Shown here in pieces: positions 9,373 to 18,502 of a stretch of DNA of 64,000 nt (the stretch's first letter is position 1; each line of letters opens with the position of its first letter). The position numbers and the translations under genes were made by a program. The notes under the pieces were generated by a model. It did not search any database. It was given only the letters and a program-made list of their open reading frames with translations, and was not told the origin of the DNA. The DNA comes from CAXTPV01 sp965276715 (lineage in GTDB: Bacteria; Pseudomonadota; Alphaproteobacteria; Acetobacterales; Acetobacteraceae). Location: contig OZ255622.1 of assembly GCA_965276715.1 (NCBI GenBank), positions 2,294,001-2,358,000 on the forward strand, in the 5' to 3' direction.

Positions 9373-10476
9373 ATGGTCCGCATGTCCGACACCGCCTGTT
9401 CGGTGGAGGCGTTCCAGCTGGTGCGCGAGGCGGGCAAGCCGGCGCGGCTTTGCCTCGAAGGATGGTTCGTCTCGAGCGCGCCGGTCCAGGCGATCCAGCT
9501 CGTCGTGCCGGGCGCGCCAGCCCACAGCATGGCGGTCGGCGACTTCCGGCGGCCCAGTGGCGGCCTGGTGGGGCTTTATGGCGAGCGCGCGCGCCGTGCG
9601 CGCTTCAAGTTCGAGGAGACGCTGGACACGGTTCCAGATGGGCTCGCGCAGGCGCAGATGGTCATCCTGATGGCGAACGCCGACATCAGCGCGATCGCGA
9701 TCGGCCCCATGCTCGTCGAGAGCGAAGGTCTGCCGCCGTTCGCGTACACCGAGGCCGATCGCGCAATGCTGGCCCGCTTCGAGAGCCTTGGCGATAATTG
9801 CGAATTCGGATTGGTGCAGCGTGCGGTGGGCGTCGACCGGCTCGGCCTGCTGCGGCTCGCGGGCGCGCGCGAGCCAGGTGCGCTGGCGGACGCGATCGGC
9901 AACGATTTCGAGGGTTTTGCCGATCCGGACGATCTCGCCCTGTCGACCTTCGGCAGCGAATGGATCGTGAGCAGCCGCCGCTACGGTTTCACCTTCCATA
10001 CCGGCGTCGGCACGGACGCGATGACGTCGGGCGAGATCCTGGTCGCGCAGTCGAGAACCCTCGTCTTCATGGCGCAGAAGCTGGTCGAGGACATCAAGGG
10101 AGGCGAGAAGATCTTCCTTCGGCGCGTCGACGAGGGCGACGTGGCGGACGGCATGAGGCCCATCCACCAGGCGCTGCGCGCGAAAGGGGACGCCACCTTG
10201 CTGTGGGTGACGGCGGCCACGCCAGAGCACGCGCATGCGCGCGTCGAATGCTTGGGCCACGGGTTGTTCCGTGCCTATCACGGCGAGCTCGCCGACTACG
10301 AGACCGCCCACCTGGTGCGCCCCGACCCCTGGATCGAGCTGCTGCGGGCGGCCGAGCGCGCATTGGCCGAGCCGCCGGCCGAGGCGGCGTCCGAGCCCGC
10401 GCCGTGGTGGCCGGCGACCCCGCCCGTCGTCACGCGCAAGCCGAAATGGTGGCGGCTGGGGTCGATCCGGGCTTGA
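9373..10476 (+). CDS. Conserved hypothetical protein with SLGDNCEFGLVQR motif
   Basis: This is a 367-residue soluble protein with no signal peptide. A central block (residues about 138-160) contains SLGDNCEFGLVQRAVG followed by GLLRLAG. I associate this pattern with uncharacterised rhizobial and acetobacterial proteins often found near polysaccharide genes, but I cannot assign an activity. The N-terminal 110 residues look like a separate beta-rich domain. The C-terminal tail is Pro/Trp/Lys-rich. Its last 47 bases overlap the 3' end of the convergent methyltransferase gene. Confidence 0.7.
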   Translation: MVRMSDTACSVEAFQLVREAGKPARLCLEGWFVSSAPVQAIQLVVPGAPAHSMAVGDFRRPSGGLVGLYGERARRARFKFEETLDTVPDGLAQAQMVILMANADISAIAIGPMLVESEGLPPFAYTEADRAMLARFESLGDNCEFGLVQRAVGVDRLGLLRLAGAREPGALADAIGNDFEGFADPDDLALSTFGSEWIVSSRRYGFTFHTGVGTDAMTSGEILVAQSRTLVFMAQKLVEDIKGGEKIFLRRVDEGDVADGMRPIHQALRAKGDATLLWVTAATPEHAHARVECLGHGLFRAYHGELADYETAHLVRPDPWIELLRAAERALAEPPAEAASEPAPWWPATPPVVTRKPKWWRLGSIRA

Positions 10477-11110
10477 GCTTGTACAGGACGGTGCGTCGGT
10501 TGGTGCGGTCCTCGAGTTCGAGCGAGGTCGGGACGTCGTAGGCGACGAGCGCCTCGAGTTCGTCGGCCGGCAGGTAGGTGCGGCCGGGGTCGGCGATCCA
10601 GACCGTGCCGCCTTCACGCACCGCCTGGCGCAGCCAGGGCATCACGTGAGCGGTCATCGGCGCCTCGTAGCAGACGTCGCCGCAGAGGATCAGGTCCCAG
10701 CGCTGTTGCGTGCCGACGAGGTCGGCCAGGATCGCCACGATCGACGCGTCGTTATGGCGGGCGTTCAGGCCGATGGCGGCGACCGCCAGCGGGTCGAGCT
10801 CGCAGGCTTCCACGATCGCACCGGACCGGGCGCAGGCGATCGCGGCGAGACCGCTGCCGGCGGCGAAGTCGAGCACGCGCCGTCCGGCGACCCGTTCGGG
10901 TTCGTCGAGCACGAGGCGGGCCAGCGCCTGCGCGCCCGGCCAGGCAAAGGCCCAGAACGGCGGCTCGATCCCCGCGCGATCAAGGAAGTCCTCGCTCGCC
11001 TGCCAGATCGGGGTGATCTCGGTCGCCAGCGCCAGCACGATCTCGGGCACCAGGGGAGGCCGCATCGGCCTCGTGTTGGCGAGGATGAAGGCGTCGAGCG
11101 AGGCGGTCAC
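10430..11110 (-). CDS. Class I SAM-dependent methyltransferase, ETFB-lysine/nicotinamide N-methyltransferase-like
   Basis: This protein of about 226 residues has an N-terminal PPFWAFAWPGAQALARLVLD block and the SAM motif VLDFAAGSGLAAIACA. The post-motif segment is DLILCGDVCYE. These match the family that includes ETF-beta lysine methyltransferase and is common in alphaproteobacteria; the protein substrate is inferred, not shown. It starts at GTG 11108-11110, overlapping the stop of ubiA in GTGA. Its 3' end runs 47 bases into the convergent gene. Confidence 0.8.
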   Translation of the reverse strand: MTASLDAFILANTRPMRPPLVPEIVLALATEITPIWQASEDFLDRAGIEPPFWAFAWPGAQALARLVLDEPERVAGRRVLDFAAGSGLAAIACARSGAIVEACELDPLAVAAIGLNARHNDASIVAILADLVGTQQRWDLILCGDVCYEAPMTAHVMPWLRQAVREGGTVWIADPGRTYLPADELEALVAYDVPTSLELEDRTNRRTVLYKLKPGSTPAATISACA

Positions 11111-12009
11111 CGGCCGAAGCCGGCAAGCAGGATGATCGCAGCGGCCGCGAGCCCGACGTCGCGGTTGGACCGGAACAGCGCGAGGCAGGTCGCGGGCGAG
11201 GCGATGTCGAGGCGGCGGACCTGCCATCCGAGCTGGCACGCGGGGAAGACCAGGAACGCGAGGAACACCGGGCGTGCGTGGGCCAGTGCCAAGGAAGCGG
11301 CCATGCACGCGATGGCGCCCCCGTAGGCCATACCCACGAACAGCCGCGCGCGATGGGCGAAGCGGCGCGAGGTGGAGCGGACGCCGACGACGGCGTCGTC
11401 CTCGATGTCCTGGAAGCCGTAGATCGTGTCGAAGCCGAGGTCCCACAGGATGGCGGCCGCATAGAGGGCGGCGCAGGCGCCGTCGATCCGTCCGGTCACC
11501 GCGACATAGCCCATCGGGGCGCCGAAGCCGAACGGCAGCCCCATGACGAGCTGCGGCCACCAGGTGACACGCTTGGCGAGCGGATAGAGGGCGACCAGCA
11601 CAAGGGACGCGGCCGCCATCGCCCAGCAGAGCGGGCGAAGTGCGAGCAGCACGACGAGTGCCGCGGCGAGCAGGCCGGCCAGGAAGGCGAGCGCCTCGCG
11701 CGGCCGCAGCGCGCCGGAGGCGAGCGGCCGCGCAGCGGTGCGTGCCACCTGCCGGTCGATGTCGCGGTCCCAGAGATCGTTGATCACGCAGCCGGCCGAA
11801 CGCATGGCGAGCGAGCCCGCGGCGAACAGCAGCAGGAGGCGAAGGGTCTCCGTCGCCGGCGCCCGGCCAAGCAGGATGCCCCAGGCGCCGGGCAGGAACA
11901 GCAGCCAGATGCCGATCGGCCGATCGAGACGGGCGAGGCTGGCCAGCGCGCGCGCCTTGTCCGGCAGGCGGGACATCCAGCCGGTCTCGACGATGTCGGT
12001 ATGCGCCAC
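11107..12009 (-). CDS. ubiA: 4-hydroxybenzoate polyprenyltransferase UbiA
   Basis: This 300-residue integral membrane prenyltransferase has about eight hydrophobic segments. The first Asp-rich motif is NDLWDRDID and the second region is DIEDD, both needed for Mg-prenyl-diphosphate binding. The RPIGIWLLFLP and TAARPLASG blocks are typical of UbiA, which prenylates 4-hydroxybenzoate in ubiquinone synthesis. GTG at 12009 is the favoured start because it leaves room for a promoter against the divergent rsmE. The frame is open upstream to 12069. Confidence 0.93.
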   Translation of the reverse strand: MAHTDIVETGWMSRLPDKARALASLARLDRPIGIWLLFLPGAWGILLGRAPATETLRLLLLFAAGSLAMRSAGCVINDLWDRDIDRQVARTAARPLASGALRPREALAFLAGLLAAALVVLLALRPLCWAMAAASLVLVALYPLAKRVTWWPQLVMGLPFGFGAPMGYVAVTGRIDGACAALYAAAILWDLGFDTIYGFQDIEDDAVVGVRSTSRRFAHRARLFVGMAYGGAIACMAASLALAHARPVFLAFLVFPACQLGWQVRRLDIASPATCLALFRSNRDVGLAAAAIILLAGFGR

Positions 12010-12061
12010 GCCCACTCCCGTCCCGCTTGCCCGGGGTCTAGTCTGGCATCGCTCGGAGGGG

Positions 12062-12799
12062 ATGCCCATGCGCGACGCACCGCGGTTGCATGTGGAGGCG
12101 ACGCTCGAGGCGGGCGCGGTCGTGACGCTCGACGAGGACCGGCACCATTATCTGCTGCACGTGATGCGGGCTGCGATCGGCGATCCGGTCAGGCTGTTCA
12201 ATGCGCGGAGCGGCGAGTGGGACGCGCGGATCGCGCGGGCCACGCGCCACGGGGTGGGCGCGGAAGTGTCCAGCCGGCGCCGTCCGCCAGGCGGGACGGC
12301 GGGGCCGATCCTGCTGTTCGCGCCGCTCAAGCGGGACGCGACCGACCTGGTGGTCCGGATGGCGACCGAATTGGGCGTGACCGCGATCCGGCCGGTCGTC
12401 ACCGAGCGGACGATTGCGGGACGGGTCAATCTCGACCGGCTGGCGTCGATCGCCCGCGAGGCGGCCGAGCAGTGCGAGCGCCTCGACCTGCCTTGCATCG
12501 AGCCGCCAGCTTCGCTCGCCTCGGTGCTCGATGGCTGGCCGGCCGGCCGGCCGGTCGCGGTCGCGGTCGAGCGGTCGGCCGCGCGTCCGCTCGGCAGGCG
12601 CGGATCGGAGGCAGCCGAGGCGCTGCTCGTCGGGCCCGAGGGCGGGTTCACGCCAGCGGAGCTTGACGCGCTCGCGCGGCATCCCTTTGTTCAGCCCGTC
12701 TCGCTCGGCAGCCTCGTGCTCCGCGCCGACACCGCCTGCGCGGCCGGCTTGGCATTGCTCCGGTTGGAGCGGTTGGAGTGTGATGTCGAACCCGGGTGA
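12062..12799 (+). CDS. rsmE: 16S rRNA (uracil(1498)-N3)-methyltransferase RsmE
   Basis: This 245-residue SPOUT-class methyltransferase has an N-terminal PUA-like domain (HHYLLHVMR...G) and a C-terminal knot domain. The knot carries VGPEGGFT and the SLGSLVLRADTA signature (usually LG.RILR.ETA). It methylates U1498 of 16S rRNA. ATGs at 12062 and 12068 are both in frame. The 3' end overlaps the start of gshA by 17 bases, indicating co-transcription. Confidence 0.92.
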   Translation: MPMRDAPRLHVEATLEAGAVVTLDEDRHHYLLHVMRAAIGDPVRLFNARSGEWDARIARATRHGVGAEVSSRRRPPGGTAGPILLFAPLKRDATDLVVRMATELGVTAIRPVVTERTIAGRVNLDRLASIAREAAEQCERLDLPCIEPPASLASVLDGWPAGRPVAVAVERSAARPLGRRGSEAAEALLVGPEGGFTPAELDALARHPFVQPVSLGSLVLRADTACAAGLALLRLERLECDVEPG

Positions 12800-14126
12800 C
12801 GAGGACGCGACGCCGATCACCGATGTGCGTCAACTCGCGGACATGCTGGCGGCGGGCTGCAAGCCGAAGCGCCAGTGGCGGATCGGAACCGAGCACGAGA
12901 AGTTCGGTTTCTCGCGCCGCGACACGAGGCCGGTGCCGTACGAGCCGGCGGGCATACGCGCGGTCCTGGAGGGCCTGGCGCCGCTGGGATGGAAGCGGAT
13001 CGAGGATGGCGGACGGCTGATCGCGCTGAGCCAGGAGGGACGGTCGATCTCGCTCGAGCCGGGCGGGCAGCTCGAACTGTCCGGCGCGCCGGTCGAGACG
13101 CTCGACCAGACCAGGATCGAGATGGACACGCATTTCGCCGAATTGCGCGAGGCGTGCGATCCGATGTTCGTGGGCTTCGCGCCGCTCGGCTTTCATCCGA
13201 CGGCCACGCGTGCCGCGATGCCGCTGATGCCGAAAAGCCGATACGACATCATGAAGCGCTACATGCCGCGCGTCGGCGGCATGGGGCTCGACATGATGCT
13301 CCGCACCTGCACGGTGCAGGTCAATCTCGATTTCGGCGACGAGCGCGACATGGTGCGCAAGCTTCGCGTCTCCTCGCTGCTGCAGCCGGTGGCGACCGCG
13401 CTGTTCGCCAATTCACCCTTTGTCGAGGGGCGCCCGAGCGGGTTCCTGTCGTATCGGGCGCATGTCTGGACCGATGTCGACAACGCGCGGGCCGGCACGC
13501 CCGCGGTCTATTTCGAGGACGGATTCGGGTTCGAGCGCTATGTCGAGTGGCTGCTCGACGTGCCGATGTATTTCGTCAGCCGCGGCGGCGCGCTGCGGGA
13601 CGTGGCGGGTGCCTCGTTCCGCCGATGGCTGCAGGGTCGCGAAGACCGGCTGGCCGGGATCGAGCCGACGGTGGGCGACTTCTCGGACCATTTGACGACG
13701 GTGTTTCCGGATGTCCGGCTGAAGCGCTTTCTCGAGATGCGCGGCGCGGATGCGGGAAGCCCCGCGATGATGCTGGCGCAATCGGCGTTGTGGGTGGGGC
13801 TGCTCTACGACGAGGCATCGCTCGATGCCGCCGAGGCGCTCACGGCTCGTCACGAGCGGGAGACGTTGCTCGGACTGCGCGCCGCCGTCCCGCGCGAGGG
13901 CCTGGCGGCGCGGGCGGGGGCGACGACGGCCGGGGCGCTCGCGGCCGAGATGATCGCGATCGCGAGCGCGGGCCTCCAGGCGCGTGGCGCGGGCGAGGAG
14001 ACATTCCTCGCGCCGCTCGAGGCGATCGCGGCGGGGGCGCCGGTGCAGGCGGAGCACTGGCTGCAGCGCTTCGGGACGAGCTGGGCGGGCGACGCGGGCC
14101 GCCTGTTCGCCGAGGCGGCGATCTGA
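12783..14126 (+). CDS. gshA: Glutamate-cysteine ligase (plant/alphaproteobacterial type)
   Basis: This 447-residue enzyme joins glutamate and cysteine with ATP, the first step of glutathione synthesis. Diagnostic blocks are RIGTEHEKFGF, ISLEPGGQLELSGAP, MKRYMPRVGGMGLDMM, TCTVQVNLDF and DHLTTVFPDVRLK. Together these identify the GCS2-like, plant-type class found in alphaproteobacteria. It overlaps rsmE, and this rsmE-gshA arrangement is common in the class. The gene ends 20 bases from the convergent SDR gene, without a strong terminator hairpin. Confidence 0.95.
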   Translation: MSNPGDEDATPITDVRQLADMLAAGCKPKRQWRIGTEHEKFGFSRRDTRPVPYEPAGIRAVLEGLAPLGWKRIEDGGRLIALSQEGRSISLEPGGQLELSGAPVETLDQTRIEMDTHFAELREACDPMFVGFAPLGFHPTATRAAMPLMPKSRYDIMKRYMPRVGGMGLDMMLRTCTVQVNLDFGDERDMVRKLRVSSLLQPVATALFANSPFVEGRPSGFLSYRAHVWTDVDNARAGTPAVYFEDGFGFERYVEWLLDVPMYFVSRGGALRDVAGASFRRWLQGREDRLAGIEPTVGDFSDHLTTVFPDVRLKRFLEMRGADAGSPAMMLAQSALWVGLLYDEASLDAAEALTARHERETLLGLRAAVPREGLAARAGATTAGALAAEMIAIASAGLQARGAGEETFLAPLEAIAAGAPVQAEHWLQRFGTSWAGDAGRLFAEAAI

Positions 14127-14145
14127 CGCCTTTCGCGCTCTGGCT

Positions 14146-14934
14146 TCAGAAGCCGAAGAGGGACTGGCCGCCGTCGACGACGATGCTTTGCCCGGTGATC
14201 CAGCATGCGTCGGGCGATGCAAGGAAGAGCACCGCGCGCGCGATGTCGTTTGGCCGTCCGAGACGGCCCAATGGGATGCTGTCGCGGGTCGACTGGTAGA
14301 GCGCCGGATCGGATTTCCCGATCCTGTCCCAGATGCCGCCCGGGAATTCGGTCGAGCCGGGAATGACGCAATTGACCCGGATGCCGTCGGCGGCCAAGGC
14401 CTTGGCGTTGCTCGCGGTCTGGTGGACGATCGCGGCCTTGATCGCGCCGTAGGCCTGGCGTTGCGCGGTCGCCTGCAGGACCGCGACGGACGCCATGTTG
14501 ACGATGCTACCGTGCGGGCTCGCCTTCAGGTGGGGGACCGCCAGCCGGCTCGCCCTGACGCTGCCCATCAGGTCGACGGCCATCGAGGCGGACCACGCCG
14601 CCTCGTCGGCCGAAAGCGCGAAGGCGGAGGCGCAGTTGACCAGGACGTCGAGGCCGCCGAGGGCATGGACCGCGGCGGAGACGAATTCGCCGAGCGAGGC
14701 AGGATCCGCGACGTCGCATGCGGCGGCCAGCGTCGAGACCTGCAGGGATTCCAGTTCGGATGCGATCGCATCGAGGGACGCCTGGTCGCGGCCGCAGACA
14801 GCGACGCCGGCGCCGCGTTCGGCGAAGCCGAGTGCGACCGCGCGCCCGATGCCGCGCGTGCCGCCGACGACCACGACCCGCCAGCCGGCGAAGGAAGCAG
14901 TGGCGTGAGAATCCGGCGAGGGTGCGGTCGGCAC
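14146..14934 (-). CDS. SDR-family NAD(P)-dependent oxidoreductase
   Basis: This classical short-chain dehydrogenase has 262 residues. The nucleotide motif GGTRGIGRAVA, the NCAS motif, the catalytic Ser in NMASV, YGAIK (Tyr-x3-Lys) and a C-terminal DGG are all present. The alcohol/ketone substrate is not identifiable. It is downstream of the DipZ-like gene on the same strand with a gap of 78 bases, so it may be the last gene of that redox operon or independently transcribed. Confidence 0.88.
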   Translation of the reverse strand: MPTAPSPDSHATASFAGWRVVVVGGTRGIGRAVALGFAERGAGVAVCGRDQASLDAIASELESLQVSTLAAACDVADPASLGEFVSAAVHALGGLDVLVNCASAFALSADEAAWSASMAVDLMGSVRASRLAVPHLKASPHGSIVNMASVAVLQATAQRQAYGAIKAAIVHQTASNAKALAADGIRVNCVIPGSTEFPGGIWDRIGKSDPALYQSTRDSIPLGRLGRPNDIARAVLFLASPDACWITGQSIVVDGGQSLFGF

Positions 14935-15012
14935 ATGGTTCTCCCTGCTCTGACGGGTGCCCGGGCCAGCCAGGGCCCGGCCGCTGATAGCACGCTTGCC
15001 GCGATGGGGAGA

Positions 15013-16752
15013 TCAGCCGAAGGTGAAGGCGTAGGCCTCGACGCCCGGATCGAGGAACCGGATCTCGAACGTTCTGCTGTCGATCCGGCCGGTTTGCCGG
15101 ATGAGCTGGTAGAGCCGTTGGCCAGTGACGATCCCGCTGCCGTCGGCCTGGACATCGGCGCCATGGCTGCTGCCTGGATCGTTGCCGTCGAGGCTCACAC
15201 GGAAGCGAACCGGTTTGCCGCCGGGCTTCACGCCGAGCACGAGATGCAGGTCGCGGGCATGGAACCGGTAGACGATCGATCCGGCGCCACCATTGAGAAC
15301 CGCCCGGTCGCGTTGAACGTTCCAGTTGCCCGACAATCCCCACTCGTTCAGTCCGGACCGTCCCGGCTGGTAGTCGTGGGCGTCGTCGTCGACGCTGCCG
15401 CCGGGCGAGACGAAACCCTCCGCGCGCGCGTAGCCGATGTAGGTCTCGGGAGAGGCGACGTCGTTCGCATCGGATGCGGCCGCCGCACCGCTCGCCTGAA
15501 CCGTCACCAGGCCAGCCGGCTCGTCGCTGCTGCCTGCTTGTGCGAGAAGCCGCTGGATGACACGCTCGGATTGGGCCGTGTCGCCCTCGCCGAACTGGTG
15601 GTGGCGAATGCGTCCCGCGGCATCCACGAAGTAGTGCGCGGGCCAGAACTCGTTGCCGAAGGCGCGCCAGATCGCATAATTGTTGTCGATGGCCACAGGA
15701 TAGGTGATCCCGAGTTTCGCTGTCGCCGCCTTGACGTTGTCGACGTTCTTCTCGAACGCGAACTCGGGTGCATGAACCCCGATGACGACGAGCCCATGGT
15801 CCCGGTACTTGTCGGCCCAGGCTCGGACATAGGGAAGCGATCGCAGGCAGTTGATGCAGGAGTAGGTCCAGAAATCGACGAGCACGACCTTGCCGCGCAA
15901 CCCGGCCGCGGTCAGCGGCGGAGAGTTCAGCCATTGCACCGCGCCGGACAAGGACGGCATCGGTCCCTCGTCGTCGAGGGCGACGGCGGGACGCGCGTTT
16001 CCCGCTGGCATCGTTGCAGCCCCGTCACGCGGACGGAGCCTGTCGAGCAGCTTCTGCTCGACAGATGCGGTGCTCGCCAGCGACACCCTTGCGAGGAAGC
16101 CCGTGTCGAAACCAGCCGCGATCACCACGACGGCGGCCAGCACGGCGACTCCCAGCGCGCGCCTGATCCATTCGCCGATCCCGAGCGAACGCTTCATCGC
16201 CGCGAACACACGGCCGCCCACCAGCAGGGCGAGCGCCAGCGACGTCGCGGCACCCGCGGCATAGGCGAGCAGCAGCAACGAGGTTCTGGCATTCGCGCCC
16301 TGGAGTGCGGCACCGGTCAGGATCAATCCGAGCACCGGGCCGGCGCACGGCGCCCACAGCAGACCGGTCGCAATCCCGAGTAGCACCGACGGAATCACGC
16401 GGCCGACGCGCGCGTCGCGGTCGGCCGATTGCGACAGACGGTTGCCGAGCCTGACGAGGGGGCGCGTCAGGCGCTCGGCGAGGCCGGGGAACAGCAGCGT
16501 GATGCCGAACACGCCGAGCAGGGCGATCGCGACTGCACGTCCATCCTGGTTCGCCTGCACCGCCCATCCGCCGCCGACCGCGGCCAGCGTGGCGACGCCG
16601 GCGAAGGTGGCGGCCATGCCGGCGAGCATCGGCAGCCCGCTTCGGACGAACGGCTGTTCGGCGCGCGCAAAGACGAACGGGAGCACCGGCAGGATGCACG
16701 GGCTTGCGATCGTCAGCGCGCCGCCCGCGTAGGCGAGGAGGATCAGCAGCAT
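15013..16752 (-). CDS. DipZ-like thiol-disulfide protein: CcdA membrane domain fused to TlpA-type thioredoxin and a C-terminal beta domain
   Basis: This is a 579-residue fusion. Residues 1-245 form a CcdA/DsbD-like six-helix membrane domain with redox cysteines C19 (SPCILP) and C136 (APCAGP). Residues about 265-420 form a periplasmic thioredoxin-like domain with C299-x-x-C302 (WTYSCINC). Residues about 430-579 are a jelly-roll-like domain as in mycobacterial DipZ. The architecture carries electrons from cytoplasmic thioredoxin to periplasmic targets. It lies downstream of the b561 and molybdoenzyme genes, so reduction of periplasmic thiols or sulfoxides is a reasonable inference. Confidence 0.9.
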   Translation of the reverse strand: MLLILLAYAGGALTIASPCILPVLPFVFARAEQPFVRSGLPMLAGMAATFAGVATLAAVGGGWAVQANQDGRAVAIALLGVFGITLLFPGLAERLTRPLVRLGNRLSQSADRDARVGRVIPSVLLGIATGLLWAPCAGPVLGLILTGAALQGANARTSLLLLAYAAGAATSLALALLVGGRVFAAMKRSLGIGEWIRRALGVAVLAAVVVIAAGFDTGFLARVSLASTASVEQKLLDRLRPRDGAATMPAGNARPAVALDDEGPMPSLSGAVQWLNSPPLTAAGLRGKVVLVDFWTYSCINCLRSLPYVRAWADKYRDHGLVVIGVHAPEFAFEKNVDNVKAATAKLGITYPVAIDNNYAIWRAFGNEFWPAHYFVDAAGRIRHHQFGEGDTAQSERVIQRLLAQAGSSDEPAGLVTVQASGAAAASDANDVASPETYIGYARAEGFVSPGGSVDDDAHDYQPGRSGLNEWGLSGNWNVQRDRAVLNGGAGSIVYRFHARDLHLVLGVKPGGKPVRFRVSLDGNDPGSSHGADVQADGSGIVTGQRLYQLIRQTGRIDSRTFEIRFLDPGVEAYAFTFG

Positions 16753-16909
16753 GGCAAGACTCCGGCGTCATGATGTCACGCGTGCCGGCTCGCCGCGCGA
16801 TCAAGGGGGACCCGACTTGTCTCCTTCGCGGCGGTCGCGCGAGACGATACGCCTTGACGCCGATTTCATCCGCCCCGCGCGGGTGGCCGCTCTTGCCGAG
16901 AAAGCCGCC

Positions 16910-17683
16910 TCAGAGGCCGGCGAACCAGGAATAGCCGAGCTTTTCCCAGTAGCCGGGCGAGTAGGTGTTCGTCACCTCGATCGCGGTGATCCATTTCGGG
17001 TTCTTGTAGCCGAGCTTGGTCGACATGCGCAGGCGCAGCGGGAAGCCGAACGGATCGGCGAGCGTCTCGCCGGCGTAATCGGTCGCGAGCAGCGTCTGCG
17101 GGTGCAGCGCGGTCGCCATGTCGATGCTGCTCGGGTAATCGTCCGCCGTCTTGAAGGCGACGTATTTGGCACGCAGGTCCGCGCCGATCCGCTCGAGGAA
17201 CGTCCGCAGCGGAACGCCGGACCATTGGCCGATATAGTCCCATCCCTCGACGCAGACATGACGGATGATGATCTCCTTGCGCGGCAGCGCATCGATCTGC
17301 GCCACGGTCCACGAGCGCTTGTCGGCGATCAGTCCGGACAGCTCCAGGCGCCAGGTCGCTCCGTCGACGGGCTTGACGGACATCACGTCGTAGTAGGCGT
17401 TGAACTTCGGCGGCTTGAGCACGAGGGACGCCGGATAGGTCGGCGCGAGCTTGGTCGGATCGAACAGCAATTGCTGGACGTCGTCGTTCAGGTCGCGGAT
17501 GGCGAGCAGGGCCGTCTCGACCGATCTGGGCCGTTTGAGGTCGCAGCCGGTCAGCATGGTCAGGGCGCCAAGCGAGATGCCGCCGCGCAGCACGCCCCGC
17601 CGCTCGATCGATCGGAGGAGGGAGCGATGGTCGTCGAGGATCGCCGGATCCGGAGGCACGGCCGGCCGGAAGATCGATCTCAT
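16910..17683 (-). CDS. Sulfite oxidase-like molybdopterin oxidoreductase, Tat/lipobox-bearing
   Basis: This 257-residue oxidoreductase-molybdopterin-binding domain protein has the molybdenum ligand C144 in HVCVEGW, followed by IGQWSGVPL. The N-terminus has a twin-arginine-like stretch (RRGVLRGG) and a lipobox ending at C47 (LTGC), so it is likely a folded, Tat-exported lipoprotein. Overall it resembles MsrP/YedY-type enzymes that reduce sulfoxides. It overlaps the cytochrome b561 gene in ATGA, and that subunit would pass it electrons from quinol. The true substrate is unknown. Confidence 0.85.
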   Translation of the reverse strand: MRSIFRPAVPPDPAILDDHRSLLRSIERRGVLRGGISLGALTMLTGCDLKRPRSVETALLAIRDLNDDVQQLLFDPTKLAPTYPASLVLKPPKFNAYYDVMSVKPVDGATWRLELSGLIADKRSWTVAQIDALPRKEIIIRHVCVEGWDYIGQWSGVPLRTFLERIGADLRAKYVAFKTADDYPSSIDMATALHPQTLLATDYAGETLADPFGFPLRLRMSTKLGYKNPKWITAIEVTNTYSPGYWEKLGYSWFAGL

Positions 17684-18354
17684 GGCGGGGCTTGGGGCTC
17701 GGCGCTCGGCGCGAGGCCGGGACGAGCCAGCCTCGGACCACCGGTCAGCATCGCCCACAAGGTGCTCGGCACCAGCAGCGACAACGCCACGTGCACGACC
17801 AGGAAGCCCACGATGACCGTCATGCCCAGGAAATGGATGGTCCGCGCCCACTGGAACCCGCCGAGCAACGAGACAAGAGCCGAGAACTGGACCGGTTTCC
17901 AGATCGCGAGGCCCGTCACGACCTGCGACACCCCGGCCAGCATCACCACGATGTAGAGGATCTTCTGCACCGCGTTGTAGGTCGTGATGTCCTCGTGCTC
18001 GACCTTGAAATGCAGCGTGTCGCGGATCGTGTGGATGATTTCGGCAAGCCGGATCGGCAACAGGCGCTCGCGCAAACGGCCGGTGACGACACCATAACCG
18101 AGATAGGCGAGACCGTTGACGGTCAGCAGCCACATGCCGGCAAAGTGCCAGTTCAGGCTCCAGGCGGCCCAGTCGCCGAGGCGGATATAGTGGCTGAAAT
18201 GGACGCCCTTGATGATCACGTCGTCATCGTAGATCCCCCAGCCGGAGGCGATCATGACCAGCATGGCGGTGGCGTTGATCCAATGCATGATCCGGATCGA
18301 CGCGGGATGCAGGCGACGCCCCTTGCGGACCGGCGCCATCGCGACGCTGCTCAT
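17680..18354 (-). CDS. Cytochrome b561-type membrane subunit
   Basis: This 224-residue b-type cytochrome has four to five membrane segments. Candidate haem histidines are in IMHWINA, NWHFAGMW, IHFLGM and VVHVAL. It is the membrane electron-donor partner (MsrQ or thiosulfate-reductase b561-like role) for the downstream molybdoenzyme, to which it is translationally coupled. It is the first gene of a probable b561-molybdoenzyme-DipZ operon, with its promoter in the divergent gap 18355-18502. Confidence 0.87.
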   Translation of the reverse strand: MSSVAMAPVRKGRRLHPASIRIMHWINATAMLVMIASGWGIYDDDVIIKGVHFSHYIRLGDWAAWSLNWHFAGMWLLTVNGLAYLGYGVVTGRLRERLLPIRLAEIIHTIRDTLHFKVEHEDITTYNAVQKILYIVVMLAGVSQVVTGLAIWKPVQFSALVSLLGGFQWARTIHFLGMTVIVGFLVVHVALSLLVPSTLWAMLTGGPRLARPGLAPSAEPQAPP

Positions 18355-18502
18355 GCCTCCCCTCCCTGACAAGCGACCGGTCGCGGCCGCGCTCGCGAAA
18401 CATCCACGCTCGAGCCGAGCTTCGTCACGTGGACGCTGCGTGTTACCGCTCGGATCATTAAATCGAATGCATTCTCGAGGACATGAGGGATTGTCGCGCG
18501 AC

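Noticed and set aside
7416..9797. Plus-strand open frame of about 790 codons across the amino acid transporter operon
   Set aside because: It is antisense to two permeases and a binding protein with clear family motifs. It has no domain and the arginine-rich composition of a shadow.
13984..16383. Plus-strand open frame of about 800 codons opposite the SDR and DipZ genes
   Set aside because: Composition is Arg/Ala/Gly/Asp-rich with no motif, and it lies antisense to well-supported genes. It is a GC-driven shadow frame.
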